NCBI GenBank assembly: GCA_015487785.1 | Contig: WFPC01000054.1 | Span: forward strand, 1-64,000 | DNA length: 64,000 bases | From: Gammaproteobacteria bacterium | GTDB taxonomy: Bacteria; Pseudomonadota; Gammaproteobacteria; S012-40 | Direction: 5' to 3' | The notes under the pieces: generated by a model | The model's input: the letters and a program-made list of their open reading frames with translations, nothing else | What the model was told of the DNA's origin: nothing | Databases searched by the model: none | Made by a program: the position numbers and the translations under genes | In this document: positions 25,767 through 36,195 of the stretch, in pieces | Layout of the letters: the number at the start of each line of letters is the position of its first letter | Position numbering within the stretch: position 1 is the first letter of the stretch

Positions 25767-28700
25767 TCAACCCAGCCAGACCCGTGCATTGCGGAACAGG
25801 CGCAGCCAGGGACCGTCCTCACCCCATTCACCGGGATGCCAACTGTACTGCAGGGTACGGAATACCCGCTCCGGGTGGGGCATCATGATGGTGAAACGCC
25901 CATCTCGGTTGGTCAAGCCGGTGATGCCTTGCGGCGAACCGTTGGGGTTGGCCGGGTAACGCTCGGTGACCCGACCGTGGTTGTCCACGTAGCGCAGGGC
26001 CACCAGTCCTTGCTCGCACACCGCCTGCCGGTCCGCCTCGCTGCGGAACACTACCCGTCCCTCGCCGTGGGCCACGCTGATGGGCAGGCGCGAACCCGCC
26101 ATGCCGGCCAGAAACAGGGAGGGCGACTCGCCTACTTCCACCAGGCTGAAACGAGCCTCGAACTGTTCCGAGCGATTGCGGGCAAAACGTGGCCAGTGCT
26201 CGGCACCGGGAATCAGCTCGCGCAACTGCGACATCATCTGACAACCATTGCACACCCCCAGCCCGAAGCTGTCACCCCGCGTGAAGAAGGCGGCGAATTC
26301 GTCGCGCGCGCGCTCATGATAGAGAATGGATTTGGCCCAGCCCTGGCCTGCCCCCAATACATCGCCATAGGAAAAACCGCCGCAGGCCACCAGACCGGCA
26401 AACTCGCGCAGGGAAACCCGCCCGTGCAGGATATCGCTCATGTGCACGTCCACTGCGGCAAAACCGGCACGATCGAAGGCCGCGGCCATTTCGATCTGGC
26501 CGTTGACCCCCTGTTCGCGCAACACCGCCACCCGCGGCCGGGCACCACGCTGAATGAAGGGCGCGGCCACATCCTCCCCGGGGTCGAAAGTCAGACTCAC
26601 GTTAAGGCCGGGGTCACCGGCATCCAGCAAGGCGTCGAATTCCTCGCGGGCACACTCGGGGTTGTCGCGCAGGCTCTGCATATGGAAGCTGGTCTCGGCC
26701 CAGGCCCGCTGCAACGCCACGCGGCTCTCGCGCAGCACTTCCCGGCCTGCGTGGCGGAACACCAGTTCGCCGCCCTCGTCGGGGCGCCCCAACACATGGC
26801 TGCAACGGCCCAGACCGGCATCGCGCAACCAGCCCAGCACCTCGTCGGTGTCCTGGTGACGCACCTGGATCACCGCCCCCAGTTCCTCGCTGAACAAGGC
26901 CTTGATCGGGTCGTCGTCCACCTCGTCCAGGCTCACTTCCAGGCCGCAGTGGGCGGCAAAGGCCATTTCCGCCAGGGTCACCAGCAGACCGCCATCGGAG
27001 CGATCGTGATAGGCCAGTAACAGCCCCTTGCGGTTGAGCGCCTGAACAGTCTCGAAGAAAGCCTTGAACGCCTGAGGGTCGTCCAGGTCGGCCGGATGAT
27101 GGCCGAGCTGACGATAGACCTGGCACAGGGCGCTGGCGCCGAGACGGTTGCGGCCCTTGCCCAGGTCGATCAGGATCAGGTCGGTATCGCCACGATCCAG
27201 ACGCAGTTGCGGGGTGAGAACACGGCGCACGTCACTCACCGGGGCGAAGGCCGAGCAGATCAACGACAGCGGGGCGGTGACCGCCTTTTCTTCACCATCC
27301 TGGTGCCATACGGTCTTCATGGACATGGAGTCCTTGCCCACGGGAATGGCCAGCCCCAGGGCCGGACACAACTCCAGACCCACGGCCTTGACCGCGTCGT
27401 AGAGTCCGGCATCCTCGCCGGGATGTCCCGCCGGCGCCATCCAGTTGGCCGACAAGACCACCTGATCGAGCCGTTCGACAGGGGCCGCCACCAGGTTGGT
27501 GAGCGCCTCGCCCACCGCCATGCGCGCTGATGCGGCATGGTGCAACAGGGCCACCGGAGTGCGCTCACCCATGGCCATGGCCTCGCCGGCCACGCCCTGG
27601 AAGCCGGCACAGGTCACTCCCACGTCAGCCACCGGCACCTGCCAGGGGCCAACCATCTGGTCACGCGCCACCTGCCCGCTCACCGAGCGATCGCCAATGG
27701 TGATGAGAAAGCGCTTGTCGGCCACCGTTGGCAGGCGCAGCACGCGATAGACCGCCTCGCGGATGTCGACTCCCGCGGGGTCGAAATCATGCTTGGGAAA
27801 GGGATGATGGTGGGCCTCGCGCAGCATCTTGGGTGGCTTGCCCAACAGCACCTCCATGGGCATGTCCACCGGATAATTGTCGAAGTAGCCGTCGCCGACG
27901 ATCAGACGACGCTCTTCCTGGGCCTCGCCGATCACCGCGAAGGGGCAGCGCTCGCGCTCGCACAGGCGCTGGAACTCGGCCAGGCGCTCGCTGGCGATGG
28001 CCAGCACGTAGCGTTCCTGGGCCTCGTTGGACCACAGCTCCATGGGCGACATGCCGGGATCGTCGGTGGGTATGGCGCGCAGCTCGAAACGGGCGCCACG
28101 GTCGCTGTCGTCCACCAGCTCGGGCATGGCATTGGACAGACCACCGGCACCCACGTCGTGAATGCTGATGATGGGGTTGTTCTCGCCCTGCTGCCAGCAA
28201 CGATCGATCACTTCCTGGCAACGCCGCTGCATCTCCGGGTTGCCTCGCTGAACCGAGGCAAAATCCAGTTCCTCGTCGCTGCTGCCCGTGGCCATGGAAG
28301 AGGCGGCGCCCCCCCCCAGGCCGATCAGCAGGGCCGGCCCGCCCAGCACCACCAGTTGCGCCCCGGGTGGAATATCTCCCTTCGCCACCAGCTCCTCGAA
28401 AATGTTGCCCAGCCCCCCGGCCAGCATGATGGGCTTGTGATAACCCCGCACCTCCTCGCCGGTGGGGCCGGAAACCTTTTCCTCGAAAGTACGGAAATAG
28501 CCACAAATGGCAGGACGACCGAATTCATTGTTGAACGAAGCCGCGCCAATGGGGCCCTCGAGCATGATCTCCAGCGCGCTGGCGATGCGCTCCGGCTTGC
28601 CGAAGTCCACCTCCCAGGGTTGTTCGGCGCCGGGAATGCGCAGATTGGACACGGAGAAACCCGTCAGGCCGGCCTTGGGTTTGGCGCCACGACCAGTGGC

Positions 28701-29663
28701 CCCCTCGTCGCGGATTTCTCCGCCCGAGCCGGTGGCTGCACCGGGAAAGGGGGCGATGGCGGTGGGGTGGTTGTGGGTCTCCACCTTCATCAGAATCTGC
28801 ATGGGACGGGGGTCGTGCACGTATTCCCCCTGCTCGCCGGCGGGATAGAACCAGCTTCCGCCCACGCCGCGGGTCACCGCGGCATTGTCCTTGTAGGCCG
28901 AGAGAATATCGCCGGGATGGGCCTGATAGGTGTTGCGGATCATGCCGAACAGGGAATGGGGCTGGCGCTGGCCGTCGATCACCCAGTCGGCGTTGAAGAT
29001 CTTGTGCCGGCAGTGTTCCGAATTGGCCTGGGCGAACATCATCAGTTCCACATCGCTGGGGTTGCGCCCCAGACCGGTGAAATTCTCCACCAGATAGTCG
29101 ATCTCGTCCTCGGCCAGGGCCAGGCCCAGCTCGCCATTGGCCCGCTCCAGGGCGGCGCGGCCAGCACCGAGGATGTCCACCGTACGCATGGGCGCGGGTT
29201 CGGCCTGCAGGAACAAGGCCTCGGCCTCGTCCAGCGCGGCCAGCACCGTTTCGGTCATGCGGTCGTGGATCTCGCTGCGCACGGCTTCCAGCGCATCGTC
29301 CTCGACCACCGCCGGCGCAAACTGCAGATAATAAGCGATACCACGCTCGATGCGCCGCACCGTACCCAGGCCACAGTTATGCGCAATGTCGGTGGCCTTG
29401 CTGGACCAGGGTGAAATGGTGCCCAGGCGCGGCACCACCAGTTGCAGCAGGCCGGCGGGAGCTTGGCTGGCCACCGACTCGCCATCGTCCAGCAGGCGGT
29501 GCAGAAGCGCTTGCTCGCTCGCGCTCAGGGTTTGCTCGGGATCGACGAAGTAGACGAACTCCGCCTGCACGTCGAGCAGGCCCGCGACCCGCCTCTGCAA
29601 CCGCGCCAGCAGGCGGGAACGGCGAAAGTCTGACAGTGCCGCAGCACCACGGATGGAAAACAT
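25767..29663 (-). CDS. purL: Phosphoribosylformylglycinamidine synthase (single-chain PurL)
   Basis: Catalyses the fourth step of purine synthesis, converting FGAR to FGAM with ATP and glutamine. The 1298-aa length matches the large proteobacterial form. An N-terminal domain, the two AIR-synthase-like halves ([18 protein letters not shown] and GKDSMSMKT) and the C-terminal glutamine amidotransferase ([13 protein letters not shown] with the nucleophile Cys; MPHPERVFR) are all visible. ATG 29663 gives the usual N-terminus. Long open frames on the opposite strand here are shadows of this GC-rich gene. Confidence 0.98.
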   Translation of the reverse strand: MFSIRGAAALSDFRRSRLLARLQRRVAGLLDVQAEFVYFVDPEQTLSASEQALLHRLLDDGESVASQAPAGLLQLVVPRLGTISPWSSKATDIAHNCGLGTVRRIERGIAYYLQFAPAVVEDDALEAVRSEIHDRMTETVLAALDEAEALFLQAEPAPMRTVDILGAGRAALERANGELGLALAEDEIDYLVENFTGLGRNPSDVELMMFAQANSEHCRHKIFNADWVIDGQRQPHSLFGMIRNTYQAHPGDILSAYKDNAAVTRGVGGSWFYPAGEQGEYVHDPRPMQILMKVETHNHPTAIAPFPGAATGSGGEIRDEGATGRGAKPKAGLTGFSVSNLRIPGAEQPWEVDFGKPERIASALEIMLEGPIGAASFNNEFGRPAICGYFRTFEEKVSGPTGEEVRGYHKPIMLAGGLGNIFEELVAKGDIPPGAQLVVLGGPALLIGLGGGAASSMATGSSDEELDFASVQRGNPEMQRRCQEVIDRCWQQGENNPIISIHDVGAGGLSNAMPELVDDSDRGARFELRAIPTDDPGMSPMELWSNEAQERYVLAIASERLAEFQRLCERERCPFAVIGEAQEERRLIVGDGYFDNYPVDMPMEVLLGKPPKMLREAHHHPFPKHDFDPAGVDIREAVYRVLRLPTVADKRFLITIGDRSVSGQVARDQMVGPWQVPVADVGVTCAGFQGVAGEAMAMGERTPVALLHHAASARMAVGEALTNLVAAPVERLDQVVLSANWMAPAGHPGEDAGLYDAVKAVGLELCPALGLAIPVGKDSMSMKTVWHQDGEEKAVTAPLSLICSAFAPVSDVRRVLTPQLRLDRGDTDLILIDLGKGRNRLGASALCQVYRQLGHHPADLDDPQAFKAFFETVQALNRKGLLLAYHDRSDGGLLVTLAEMAFAAHCGLEVSLDEVDDDPIKALFSEELGAVIQVRHQDTDEVLGWLRDAGLGRCSHVLGRPDEGGELVFRHAGREVLRESRVALQRAWAETSFHMQSLRDNPECAREEFDALLDAGDPGLNVSLTFDPGEDVAAPFIQRGARPRVAVLREQGVNGQIEMAAAFDRAGFAAVDVHMSDILHGRVSLREFAGLVACGGFSYGDVLGAGQGWAKSILYHERARDEFAAFFTRGDSFGLGVCNGCQMMSQLRELIPGAEHWPRFARNRSEQFEARFSLVEVGESPSLFLAGMAGSRLPISVAHGEGRVVFRSEADRQAVCEQGLVALRYVDNHGRVTERYPANPNGSPQGITGLTNRDGRFTIMMPHPERVFRTLQYSWHPGEWGEDGPWLRLFRNARVWLG

Positions 29664-29741
29664 GTCACGTCTCGCTCAAGGACCCAAAAAGGGCGCTATG
29701 ATACTGCATCCGCCGCCGGCGCGACAGCACGGGCGGACCAG

Positions 29742-30455
29742 TCAGTCCAGCTCGACGCCCAGCCGGTGGGCCACTTCCTCGTAGGCCTCCACTACCCCGC
29801 CCAGTCCCTGGCGAAAACGGTCCTTGTCCATTTTCTTGCGGGTCTCGGCATCCCACAGGCGACAACCATCGGGGGTGAACTCGTCGCCCAGCACGATCTC
29901 GCCATGATAGCGTCCGAACTCCAGCTTGTAGTCCACCAACAGCAATCCCACGTCGAGGAACAATTGCTTGAGGACATCGTTGACCTGGAAGGTGAGTTCG
30001 GTCATGCGTCGCACTTCCTCGTCGCTGGCCCAACCGAAGGAACGAATGTGGTACTCGTTGATCATGGGGTCGTGCAATTCGTCGTTCTTGAGGAAGAACT
30101 CGAAGGTGGGCGGGGTCAGGTCCATCCCCTCGGCCACCCCCAGGCGGCGGCAGATACTGCCGGCAGTGATATTGCGAATCACGCATTCCACTGGGATCAT
30201 GTCCAGTTTCTTCACCAGCGATTCCTGCGCCGACAGCACGCGTTCGTGGTGGGTGGGAATGCCCGCCTGTTCCAACCTTTCCATGATGAAAGCATTGAAC
30301 TTGTTGTTCACCATGCCCTTGCGGTCGAGCTGGTCGGTCTTTTCACCATCGAAAGCGGAGGTGTCGTTCCGAAAAAACAGGATCAGACGATCGGGATCGT
30401 CGGTGAGATAGACCGACTTGGCCTTGCCGGCATACAGTTCTGCGCCTCTGTTCAT
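29742..30455 (-). CDS. purC: Phosphoribosylaminoimidazole-succinocarboxamide synthase
   Basis: SAICAR synthase of purine synthesis. [11 protein letters not shown] at the N-terminus is the nucleotide-binding signature and [14 protein letters not shown] is characteristic. The 237-aa length is normal for the bacterial enzyme. GAGGGTATGAC precedes the ATG. It follows bamC after 27 bp and lies 78 bp upstream of purL, so two purine genes are adjacent. Confidence 0.97.
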   Translation of the reverse strand: MNRGAELYAGKAKSVYLTDDPDRLILFFRNDTSAFDGEKTDQLDRKGMVNNKFNAFIMERLEQAGIPTHHERVLSAQESLVKKLDMIPVECVIRNITAGSICRRLGVAEGMDLTPPTFEFFLKNDELHDPMINEYHIRSFGWASDEEVRRMTELTFQVNDVLKQLFLDVGLLLVDYKLEFGRYHGEIVLGDEFTPDGCRLWDAETRKKMDKDRFRQGLGGVVEAYEEVAHRLGVELD

Positions 30456-30482
30456 GTCATACCCTCATCGAAGTGTAGAAAC

Positions 30483-31463
30483 TCACTGGAGCTGTTCGCG
30501 CAACCGCTGCAACAACTGATGGGCATCGCGGGAAGCCTCCGGCCGGCCCTGCGGATCTCGCACGGTAATACGCAGACGCTGTCCGGCCTCTTCCAGTTGC
30601 AAGTGATAGCGCTTGCGTTCCAGGCCCGCCATGGCAAAACCGGGCACGAAACCGCCGCCGTCACCGTTTTCGTCCAGCTCGATCAACAAGCGGCCCTGCT
30701 CGGGCTCGCGCTGCCGGGGCACATAGCCCAGACGGTCGACGGCCTGCAGCAGCAATTTCCAGCCGCGCTCACGGGTCTCCGTCAGGTACAACACCGGCAC
30801 CTTCCCTTCCTGCGCCAGCTCGGCCCGGGCCCCGGGCTTACCCGCCTCGGCCGCGATGGCGCGAGCACGCTTCTCGTCCAGCCCGAAGAACACCAGCATC
30901 TGCCCCAACAGCTCCACCTCCAGTTCCGGATCACTGGCGCGTTCAGTCCATACCGGCACGATTTCGCCGCCCACGAAGGCCTCCTGCAAGCCCCGGTGAC
31001 TCAAGTACAATTCGCTGCTACCGGGCGCGCTCCCCGGCTCGATGCGCACGCGGAATCTGTCCTTGGCAAACTCGCTGAGTTCGTAGTGCGGCAACCAGGC
31101 GGTCTCCATGATGCCCAGCCCCTTGTTCTCCCAGGCGAGATGCACGCCGTTGGCCACCCAGTAGTCTCGCACCGCGGCCCATACCGCCTCTGGCGGACGG
31201 TTGAAGACCAACCAGCGTAGGCGGCCATCGCGCACCAGCCTTACCGTGGCGCCGCCGGCCAGCAGGGCCTGTTTGTTGAGCAGGGCGCCGATCTGGGGAA
31301 TTTCGAATTCGTTCTTGACCTCGGGGCGGGTGAGATCCGGCGGCACCTCCAACAGCGGCATGCTGGGGGCGTGCTTGTAGAAACCGGTGTCCTTGCTGGC
31401 GCAGGCCGCCAGCAACAGGCTGGCCAGGGCCAGCAATACGCCCCGGGCGCGCTCGACCGCCAT
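30483..31463 (-). CDS. bamC: Outer membrane protein assembly factor BamC
   Basis: Lipoprotein of the BAM complex that inserts beta-barrel proteins into the outer membrane. The signal peptide ends with the lipobox LLLAAC. The segment SMPLLEVPPDLTRPEV matches the unstructured N-terminal part of BamC that binds BamD. The gene overlaps dapA by one base and is followed by purC, the order known from Pseudomonas and E. coli relatives. bamD is also in this window at 50077. Confidence 0.92.
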   Translation of the reverse strand: MAVERARGVLLALASLLLAACASKDTGFYKHAPSMPLLEVPPDLTRPEVKNEFEIPQIGALLNKQALLAGGATVRLVRDGRLRWLVFNRPPEAVWAAVRDYWVANGVHLAWENKGLGIMETAWLPHYELSEFAKDRFRVRIEPGSAPGSSELYLSHRGLQEAFVGGEIVPVWTERASDPELEVELLGQMLVFFGLDEKRARAIAAEAGKPGARAELAQEGKVPVLYLTETRERGWKLLLQAVDRLGYVPRQREPEQGRLLIELDENGDGGGFVPGFAMAGLERKRYHLQLEEAGQRLRITVRDPQGRPEASRDAHQLLQRLREQLQ

Positions 31464-32338
31464 CAGATCACCCCCGCCTGGCGCATGGCCTGACGCAGGG
31501 GCTCATGGTAACGCTCGGACAGGGGCGTCAATGGCAATCGGATACCGGGCTCGATCAGGCCCATTTCCGCCAGCGCCCACTTCACCGGAATGGGATTGGC
31601 CTCCAGAAACAGATCCCGGTGCAACGCCTCCAGGGGGAGGTTGATGCGCCGGGCCTGCTCCAGGTCTCCTCCCAGGGCCGCCGCCAGGGCCTCGTGCATG
31701 GGCCCGGGCGCCACATTGGCGGTAACCGAAATCACACCCTTGCCTCCGGCCGCCACTACTTCCAGGGCCAGGGCATCGTCGCCGCTGTACACATCCAGGC
31801 GTTCGCCACAACGGGCAATCAGTTCCTGGGGCCGCTCCAGGTTGCCGCTGGCCTCTTTGATGCCGACGATATTGGGCAACTTGGAAAGGGCCTCCACCGT
31901 GTCGGGCAACATATCGCAGGCGGTGCGTCCCGGCACGTTGTAGAGAATCTGCGGAATGGGCACCGCCTCGGCCACCGCCTTGTAATGTTCGTAGAGACCG
32001 CGTTGAGTGGGCTTGTTGTAATAGGGCGTCACCAACAGGCAGGCATCGGCGCCCGCCTCCATGGCGCAGCGGGTGAGGTCGATGGCCTCGCGGGTATTAT
32101 TGGAACCGGTGCCGGCGATCACGGGCACCCGCCCCCCCACGCGCGCCACCACCTGGCGCACCACCTGGCAATGTTCAGACTCGCTCAGGGTGGCCGATTC
32201 ACCCGTGGTGCCCACCGCAACGATGGCATCGGTGCCCGCTTCCACATGAAATTCCACCAGGCGCTCCAGGGCCGCCTCGTCCACCGTGCCATCCCCGCGC
32301 ATCGGCGTGACCATGGCCACCATGCTGCCGTGAAACAT
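31463..32338 (-). CDS. dapA: 4-hydroxy-tetrahydrodipicolinate synthase
   Basis: First enzyme of the lysine/diaminopimelate branch, condensing pyruvate with aspartate semialdehyde. The Schiff-base lysine lies in VGIKEASGN, and the GTTGESATL and YNVPGRT segments are family signatures. The 291-aa length is standard. ATG 32338 follows GGGAGAGAG; the longer track ORF lacks support. Coupled to bamC by a one-base overlap. Confidence 0.97.
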   Translation of the reverse strand: MFHGSMVAMVTPMRGDGTVDEAALERLVEFHVEAGTDAIVAVGTTGESATLSESEHCQVVRQVVARVGGRVPVIAGTGSNNTREAIDLTRCAMEAGADACLLVTPYYNKPTQRGLYEHYKAVAEAVPIPQILYNVPGRTACDMLPDTVEALSKLPNIVGIKEASGNLERPQELIARCGERLDVYSGDDALALEVVAAGGKGVISVTANVAPGPMHEALAAALGGDLEQARRINLPLEALHRDLFLEANPIPVKWALAEMGLIEPGIRLPLTPLSERYHEPLRQAMRQAGVI

Positions 32339-32482
32339 CTGCTCTCTCCCGCAATGCAAAGCCAAACGCGAATGGTACTGAGCCAGCCCACACAAGGCAA
32401 CCGGAACACGTCCCGGCAACGTCTTGGAGCCCGCTTCGGGGTGGTGCTATGATGACCCAAACCCTCAACACAGGAGAACACG

Positions 32483-32953
32483 ATGAGCCAAGTCGCCCTG
32501 GACCAACCGGTGCCCGACTTCACCGCCGAGGCCACCGGAGGGCATACCCTTCGCCTTGCCGATCTGCGCGGACACAAGGTGGTGATCTATTTCTATCCCA
32601 GGGACAACACTCCCGGCTGCACCACCGAGGGCCAGGCCTTTCGCGATCATTATGCCGAATTCCAGGCCGCCAATACGATAATCCTCGGCGTCTCCCGCGA
32701 CAGTCTCGAAAGTCACGAAAAGTTCAAGGCCAAGCACGGCTTTCCCTTCGAGCTGATCTCCGACCCGGAAGAGAAACTCTGCCGGCTGTTCGATGTGATC
32801 AAGGAAAAGAACATGTATGGCCGCAAGGTCATGGGCATCGAGCGCAGCACCTTCCTGATCGATAGCGAGGGCGTGCTGCGCCGGCAATGGCGCAAGGTCA
32901 AGGTAAAAGGCCACGTGGAGGAGGTGCTGGAAGCCTGTCGGGCGCTGCCATGA
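32483..32953 (+). CDS. bcp: Thiol peroxidase, Bcp/PrxQ type
   Basis: Reduces hydroperoxides with thioredoxin. The peroxidatic cysteine is in DNTPGCTTEGQAF. The position five residues on, where many PrxQ proteins have the resolving cysteine, is Gly here, so this appears to be a one-cysteine variant or one using another cysteine. The protein has 156 aa and follows AGGAG. It is divergent from dapA, as in Pseudomonas, and overlaps the PIN-PhoH gene by 4 bp. Confidence 0.93.
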   Translation: MSQVALDQPVPDFTAEATGGHTLRLADLRGHKVVIYFYPRDNTPGCTTEGQAFRDHYAEFQAANTIILGVSRDSLESHEKFKAKHGFPFELISDPEEKLCRLFDVIKEKNMYGRKVMGIERSTFLIDSEGVLRRQWRKVKVKGHVEEVLEACRALP

Positions 32954-34344
32954 ACGCCCCCGACGGCAAGCGGTTGCTGGTGCTCGACACCAATGTGCTG
33001 ATGCACGACCCGGGATGCATTTTCCGTTTCCAGGAACACGACCTGTTCATCCCCATGGTAGTGCTGGAAGAGCTGGACAACAACAAACGCGGCCATACCG
33101 AGATCGCCCGCAATGCCCGCCAGAGCAGCCGCTTGTTCGAGGAATTGATCCGAGAGGCCACCGGCGAACACATCGAACAGGGCCTACCCCTGCCCAATCC
33201 AGCCGACAGCGGTCATGCGAGCGGCCGCTTGTTCTTCCAAACCCAGGCACTGAACTACTCCCTGCCCGCCAGCCTGCCCGGCAACAAACCCGACAACACC
33301 ATTCTCGGCATCGCCATCGCCCTGCGCGACAATCCCGGCAGCCTGCCGGTGACCCTGATCACCAAGGACATCAATCTGCGCATCAAGGCCGCCGCCCTGG
33401 GCATAGACGCCGAGGACTATTTCAACGACCGCGCCATCGAGGACGCCGACCTGCTCTACGTGGGCGCGGAACGTCTGTCGACGGATTTCTGGGAGCACCA
33501 CGGCGAGGGCATGAGTTCCTGGCAGGAAAACGGCCGCAGCTTCTACCGTATTCGCGGCGAACAGGTCCTGCAATGGCATCCCAACCAGTACATCTACAGC
33601 CCAGGGCATGACTTCAATGCCATCGTGCGCCATCTGGAGGGCGACACGGCCACCCTGGAGATCCTCACCGACTACCAACGCCAGAGCCATGCTGTGTGGG
33701 GCATCCATGCACGCAATCCGGAACAGAGCTTTGCCCTCAACATACTCACCGACCCGGACATTGACTTCGTCACCCTGCTGGGCATGGCCGGCACCGGCAA
33801 GACCTTGCTGACCCTGGCCGCCGGCCTGCAACAGACGCTGGAGGACAAGCGCTACCAGGAAATCATCATGACCCGGGTGACCATCCCGGTGGGCGAGGAT
33901 ATCGGTTTTCTGCCCGGCACCGAGGAAGAAAAGATGACACCCTGGATGGGCGCTCTGATGGACAACCTGGAAGTGCTCACCCAGCCCGGCGACGGCACTG
34001 AATGGGAGCGCGCCGCCACCAACGACCTGCTGCAGAAGCGGATCAAGATTCGCTCGCTCAACTTCATGCGCGGACGTACCTTTCTCAACCGCTTCGTAAT
34101 CATCGACGAGGCCCAAAATCTCACCTCCAAGCAGATGAAGACGCTCATCACCCGCGCTGGCCCCGGCACCAAGATCGTCTGCCTGGGCAATATCGCCCAG
34201 ATCGACAGTCCCTATCTTACCGAAACCACTTCCGGACTGAGCTACGTGGTGGACCGTTTCAAGGACTGGCCCCACGCCGCCCACATCACCCTGCAGCGGG
34301 GTGAGCGCTCGCGCCTGGCCGACTATGCCTCGGAGGTATTGTGA
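32950..34344 (+). CDS. PIN-domain and PhoH-like ATPase fusion
   Basis: The N-terminal half is a PIN nuclease domain (LLVLDTNVLMHDP, VVLEELD, and the later acidic TKDINLRIKA). The C-terminal half is a PhoH-type ATPase with Walker A GMAGTGKTLL and Walker B FVIIDEAQN. The order is that of YlaK-type PhoH2 proteins, which couple RNA unwinding and cleavage. I start it at ATG 32950 (MNAPDGKRLL) inside an ATGA overlap with bcp rather than at the upstream track start. Its 3' end overlaps the convergent TfoX-like gene by 22 bp. Confidence 0.93.
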   Translation: MNAPDGKRLLVLDTNVLMHDPGCIFRFQEHDLFIPMVVLEELDNNKRGHTEIARNARQSSRLFEELIREATGEHIEQGLPLPNPADSGHASGRLFFQTQALNYSLPASLPGNKPDNTILGIAIALRDNPGSLPVTLITKDINLRIKAAALGIDAEDYFNDRAIEDADLLYVGAERLSTDFWEHHGEGMSSWQENGRSFYRIRGEQVLQWHPNQYIYSPGHDFNAIVRHLEGDTATLEILTDYQRQSHAVWGIHARNPEQSFALNILTDPDIDFVTLLGMAGTGKTLLTLAAGLQQTLEDKRYQEIIMTRVTIPVGEDIGFLPGTEEEKMTPWMGALMDNLEVLTQPGDGTEWERAATNDLLQKRIKIRSLNFMRGRTFLNRFVIIDEAQNLTSKQMKTLITRAGPGTKIVCLGNIAQIDSPYLTETTSGLSYVVDRFKDWPHAAHITLQRGERSRLADYASEVL

Positions 34345-34610
34345 GCCCCGGCTTCCAACAGCGCCTCCAGTTCCAGCAGCAGACGACCACGCTCGCTTTT
34401 GGCGATCTCGGTCCAAGGTCGGTCTTCCAGCGCGCCGGCCATGGCGTAGAGGAAATTCAGGCTGGGCGGCGTAGAGGCGGCCTGACGTAACATGATGAAC
34501 GCACGCACCGGTCCGATGCGTTCCAGATCCTCCCGGGTATGAATTCCCACTTCATTGAGGCTTTTTTCCGACTTCGGACCCAGCCCCTTGAGCCTGCTCA
34601 ACTCTCCCAT
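34323..34610 (-). CDS. TfoX C-terminal-domain protein
   Basis: A 95-aa protein consisting only of the TfoX C-terminal helix-hairpin-like domain (LKGLGPKSEKSLNEVGIHTREDL, GPVRAFIMLRQ, LNFLYAMAGAL). In TfoX/Sxy this part accompanies an N-terminal domain, which is absent here. Such short versions are common and their function is not established. The 3' end overlaps the PIN-PhoH gene. The 155 bp upstream to the permease gene contain nothing I can name. Confidence 0.82.
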   Translation of the reverse strand: MGELSRLKGLGPKSEKSLNEVGIHTREDLERIGPVRAFIMLRQAASTPPSLNFLYAMAGALEDRPWTEIAKSERGRLLLELEALLEAGAHNTSEA

Positions 34611-34765
34611 GGCGAGCCCGGGCGTGGCATGAAACGGCTGGATGGATGTGTACCTGAGGTGCAGACGCCAGCCGACAACCCTTCGTCATCTGCCAATATG
34701 CGAATAATATCCACCATGAACATAGGCTGGCTTCTGATCTATAGCGGTTCCATGCAACGCTCGGG

Positions 34766-35842
34766 CTAATCCCTGTCCGTCGTCGGTGCCTGCTCTCCCC
34801 CCGCCGGCCAGGCATTGAGCACCGCCTTGACCAGGGTGGCCAGGGGGATGGCGAAGAACACGCCCCAAAACCCCCACAAGCCACCGAACACGATGATGGC
34901 GATGATGATGGCCACCGGATGCAGATTGACCGCCTCGGAAAACAACAGCGGCACCAACACGTTGCCATCCAGGGCCTGGATGATGCCGTAGGCCAGCAGC
35001 AGATAGAAGAATTCCTCGGTCCAGCCCCACTGGAAGAAAGCCACCAGGGCCACCGGCAGGGTCACCACCGTGGCGCCCACGTAGGGCACCAGCACCGACA
35101 GGCCCACCAAAAGGCCGAGCAACACGGCGTAGTCCAGCCCCATGAGAGCGAACACCAGCCAACTCACCACGCCGACGATGAGGATTTCCACGATCTTGCC
35201 GCGCACGTAGTTGCCGATCTGCAGGTCCATTTCCCGCCACACCTGTGACACCAGGGCCCGCTCGCGGGGGAAAAACCGGCTCAACCACTGAATGATGCGG
35301 TCCTTGTCCTTGAGGAAAAAGAACACCAGGATGGCGATCAGGATGAGGTACACAGCCCAGGTGAGAACGCGCTGCAGCGAAGCGATGGACAGCGACAGGA
35401 TGGTCTGGCTCCACGTGGCCAGCTCCGCCGCCACCGCCGCCATCATGTTGCGGATCTGTTCCTCGGTGATGATCTGGGGATAGAGTTCGGGCAGCGACAT
35501 CAAGGCCTGCTGGGTGCGCTTGATCATGCGCGGCAACTCCTGCAGAAACTGCACCACCTGTTCCGACAGCAGGGGGATCAGAACCAGCAGGGAAATACCC
35601 ACCACCGCCACGAACAGCAGAAACACCAGAATGGCCGCCGGAGTACGCCGCATGCCCCGCGCCTGCAACTTGAGCACAATGGCTTCCAGCAGATAGGCCA
35701 CCACGATGCTGATCAGCAAGGGCAGCAGGATGTCGCCGAAAAAAATGACAATCCCGAAACCGGCCACCAGCAATACCGCCAGGATGACCACCTGGGGATC
35801 GGAAAAATAACGCTGGAACCAGTTGCGGAACACGTCGATCAT
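34766..35842 (-). CDS. AI-2E/PerM family membrane permease
   Basis: About eight membrane segments are visible in 358 aa, including VVILAVLLVAGFGIVIFFGDILLPL near the start and AVLLGLLVGLSVLVPYVGATVV in the conserved C-terminal core. The amphipathic central region after residue 100 is typical. Family members export autoinducer-2 or act as Na+/H+ antiporters; the substrate here is unknown. The start codon overlaps the preceding small gene by 4 bp (ATGA). Confidence 0.9.
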   Translation of the reverse strand: MIDVFRNWFQRYFSDPQVVILAVLLVAGFGIVIFFGDILLPLLISIVVAYLLEAIVLKLQARGMRRTPAAILVFLLFVAVVGISLLVLIPLLSEQVVQFLQELPRMIKRTQQALMSLPELYPQIITEEQIRNMMAAVAAELATWSQTILSLSIASLQRVLTWAVYLILIAILVFFFLKDKDRIIQWLSRFFPRERALVSQVWREMDLQIGNYVRGKIVEILIVGVVSWLVFALMGLDYAVLLGLLVGLSVLVPYVGATVVTLPVALVAFFQWGWTEEFFYLLLAYGIIQALDGNVLVPLLFSEAVNLHPVAIIIAIIVFGGLWGFWGVFFAIPLATLVKAVLNAWPAGGEQAPTTDRD

Positions 35843-36195
35843 GTGGCGCCATCCTCCCGCGCCTTCAGATCCTGGTAGTGGCGCTGGAACACCAGTTCCA
35901 GCTCTTCGATGACCTCCTTGCGATCCCGCCCCTGGACCACATGCTGGGTCATCAACACTGAGGTCTCGTTGAGCATCTTGCCACGATCCAGCATGGGGTA
36001 GGACGCCGCCAGGCGCTTGATGGCCGCCACCACGGACTCGTCCTCGGCCGCCGGCAGCAACACCGGCTCGGGCAGGGGCTCGGCCGGTTTCGGCGTGCGC
36101 TGTGCGAGAAATTCGGCGAAGTCCTGCAAGCTGCGCCGCTGGCTCTCGTCGAGCTTGCGAAAAAACGCCAGCAGTTTCTTTTCCTCGGCTTTCAT
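35839..36195 (-). CDS. Small cytoplasmic protein of unknown function
   Basis: A 118-aa, charged and mostly helical protein with no membrane segment or recognised motif. A helix with ESQRRSLQDFAEFLAQR is followed by a Pro-rich linker and a second helical half (RGKMLNETSVLMTQHVVQG). It overlaps the permease gene by 4 bp and the amidotransferase-like gene by 4 bp, so the three are translated as a unit. The function may relate to either neighbour. Confidence 0.75.
   Translation of the reverse strand: MKAEEKKLLAFFRKLDESQRRSLQDFAEFLAQRTPKPAEPLPEPVLLPAAEDESVVAAIKRLAASYPMLDRGKMLNETSVLMTQHVVQGRDRKEVIEELELVFQRHYQDLKAREDGAT

Noticed and set aside
27537-29414. 625-aa plus-strand ORF
   Set aside because: It is antisense to purL and has the His/Gly/Gln-rich composition of a GC-rich shadow frame.
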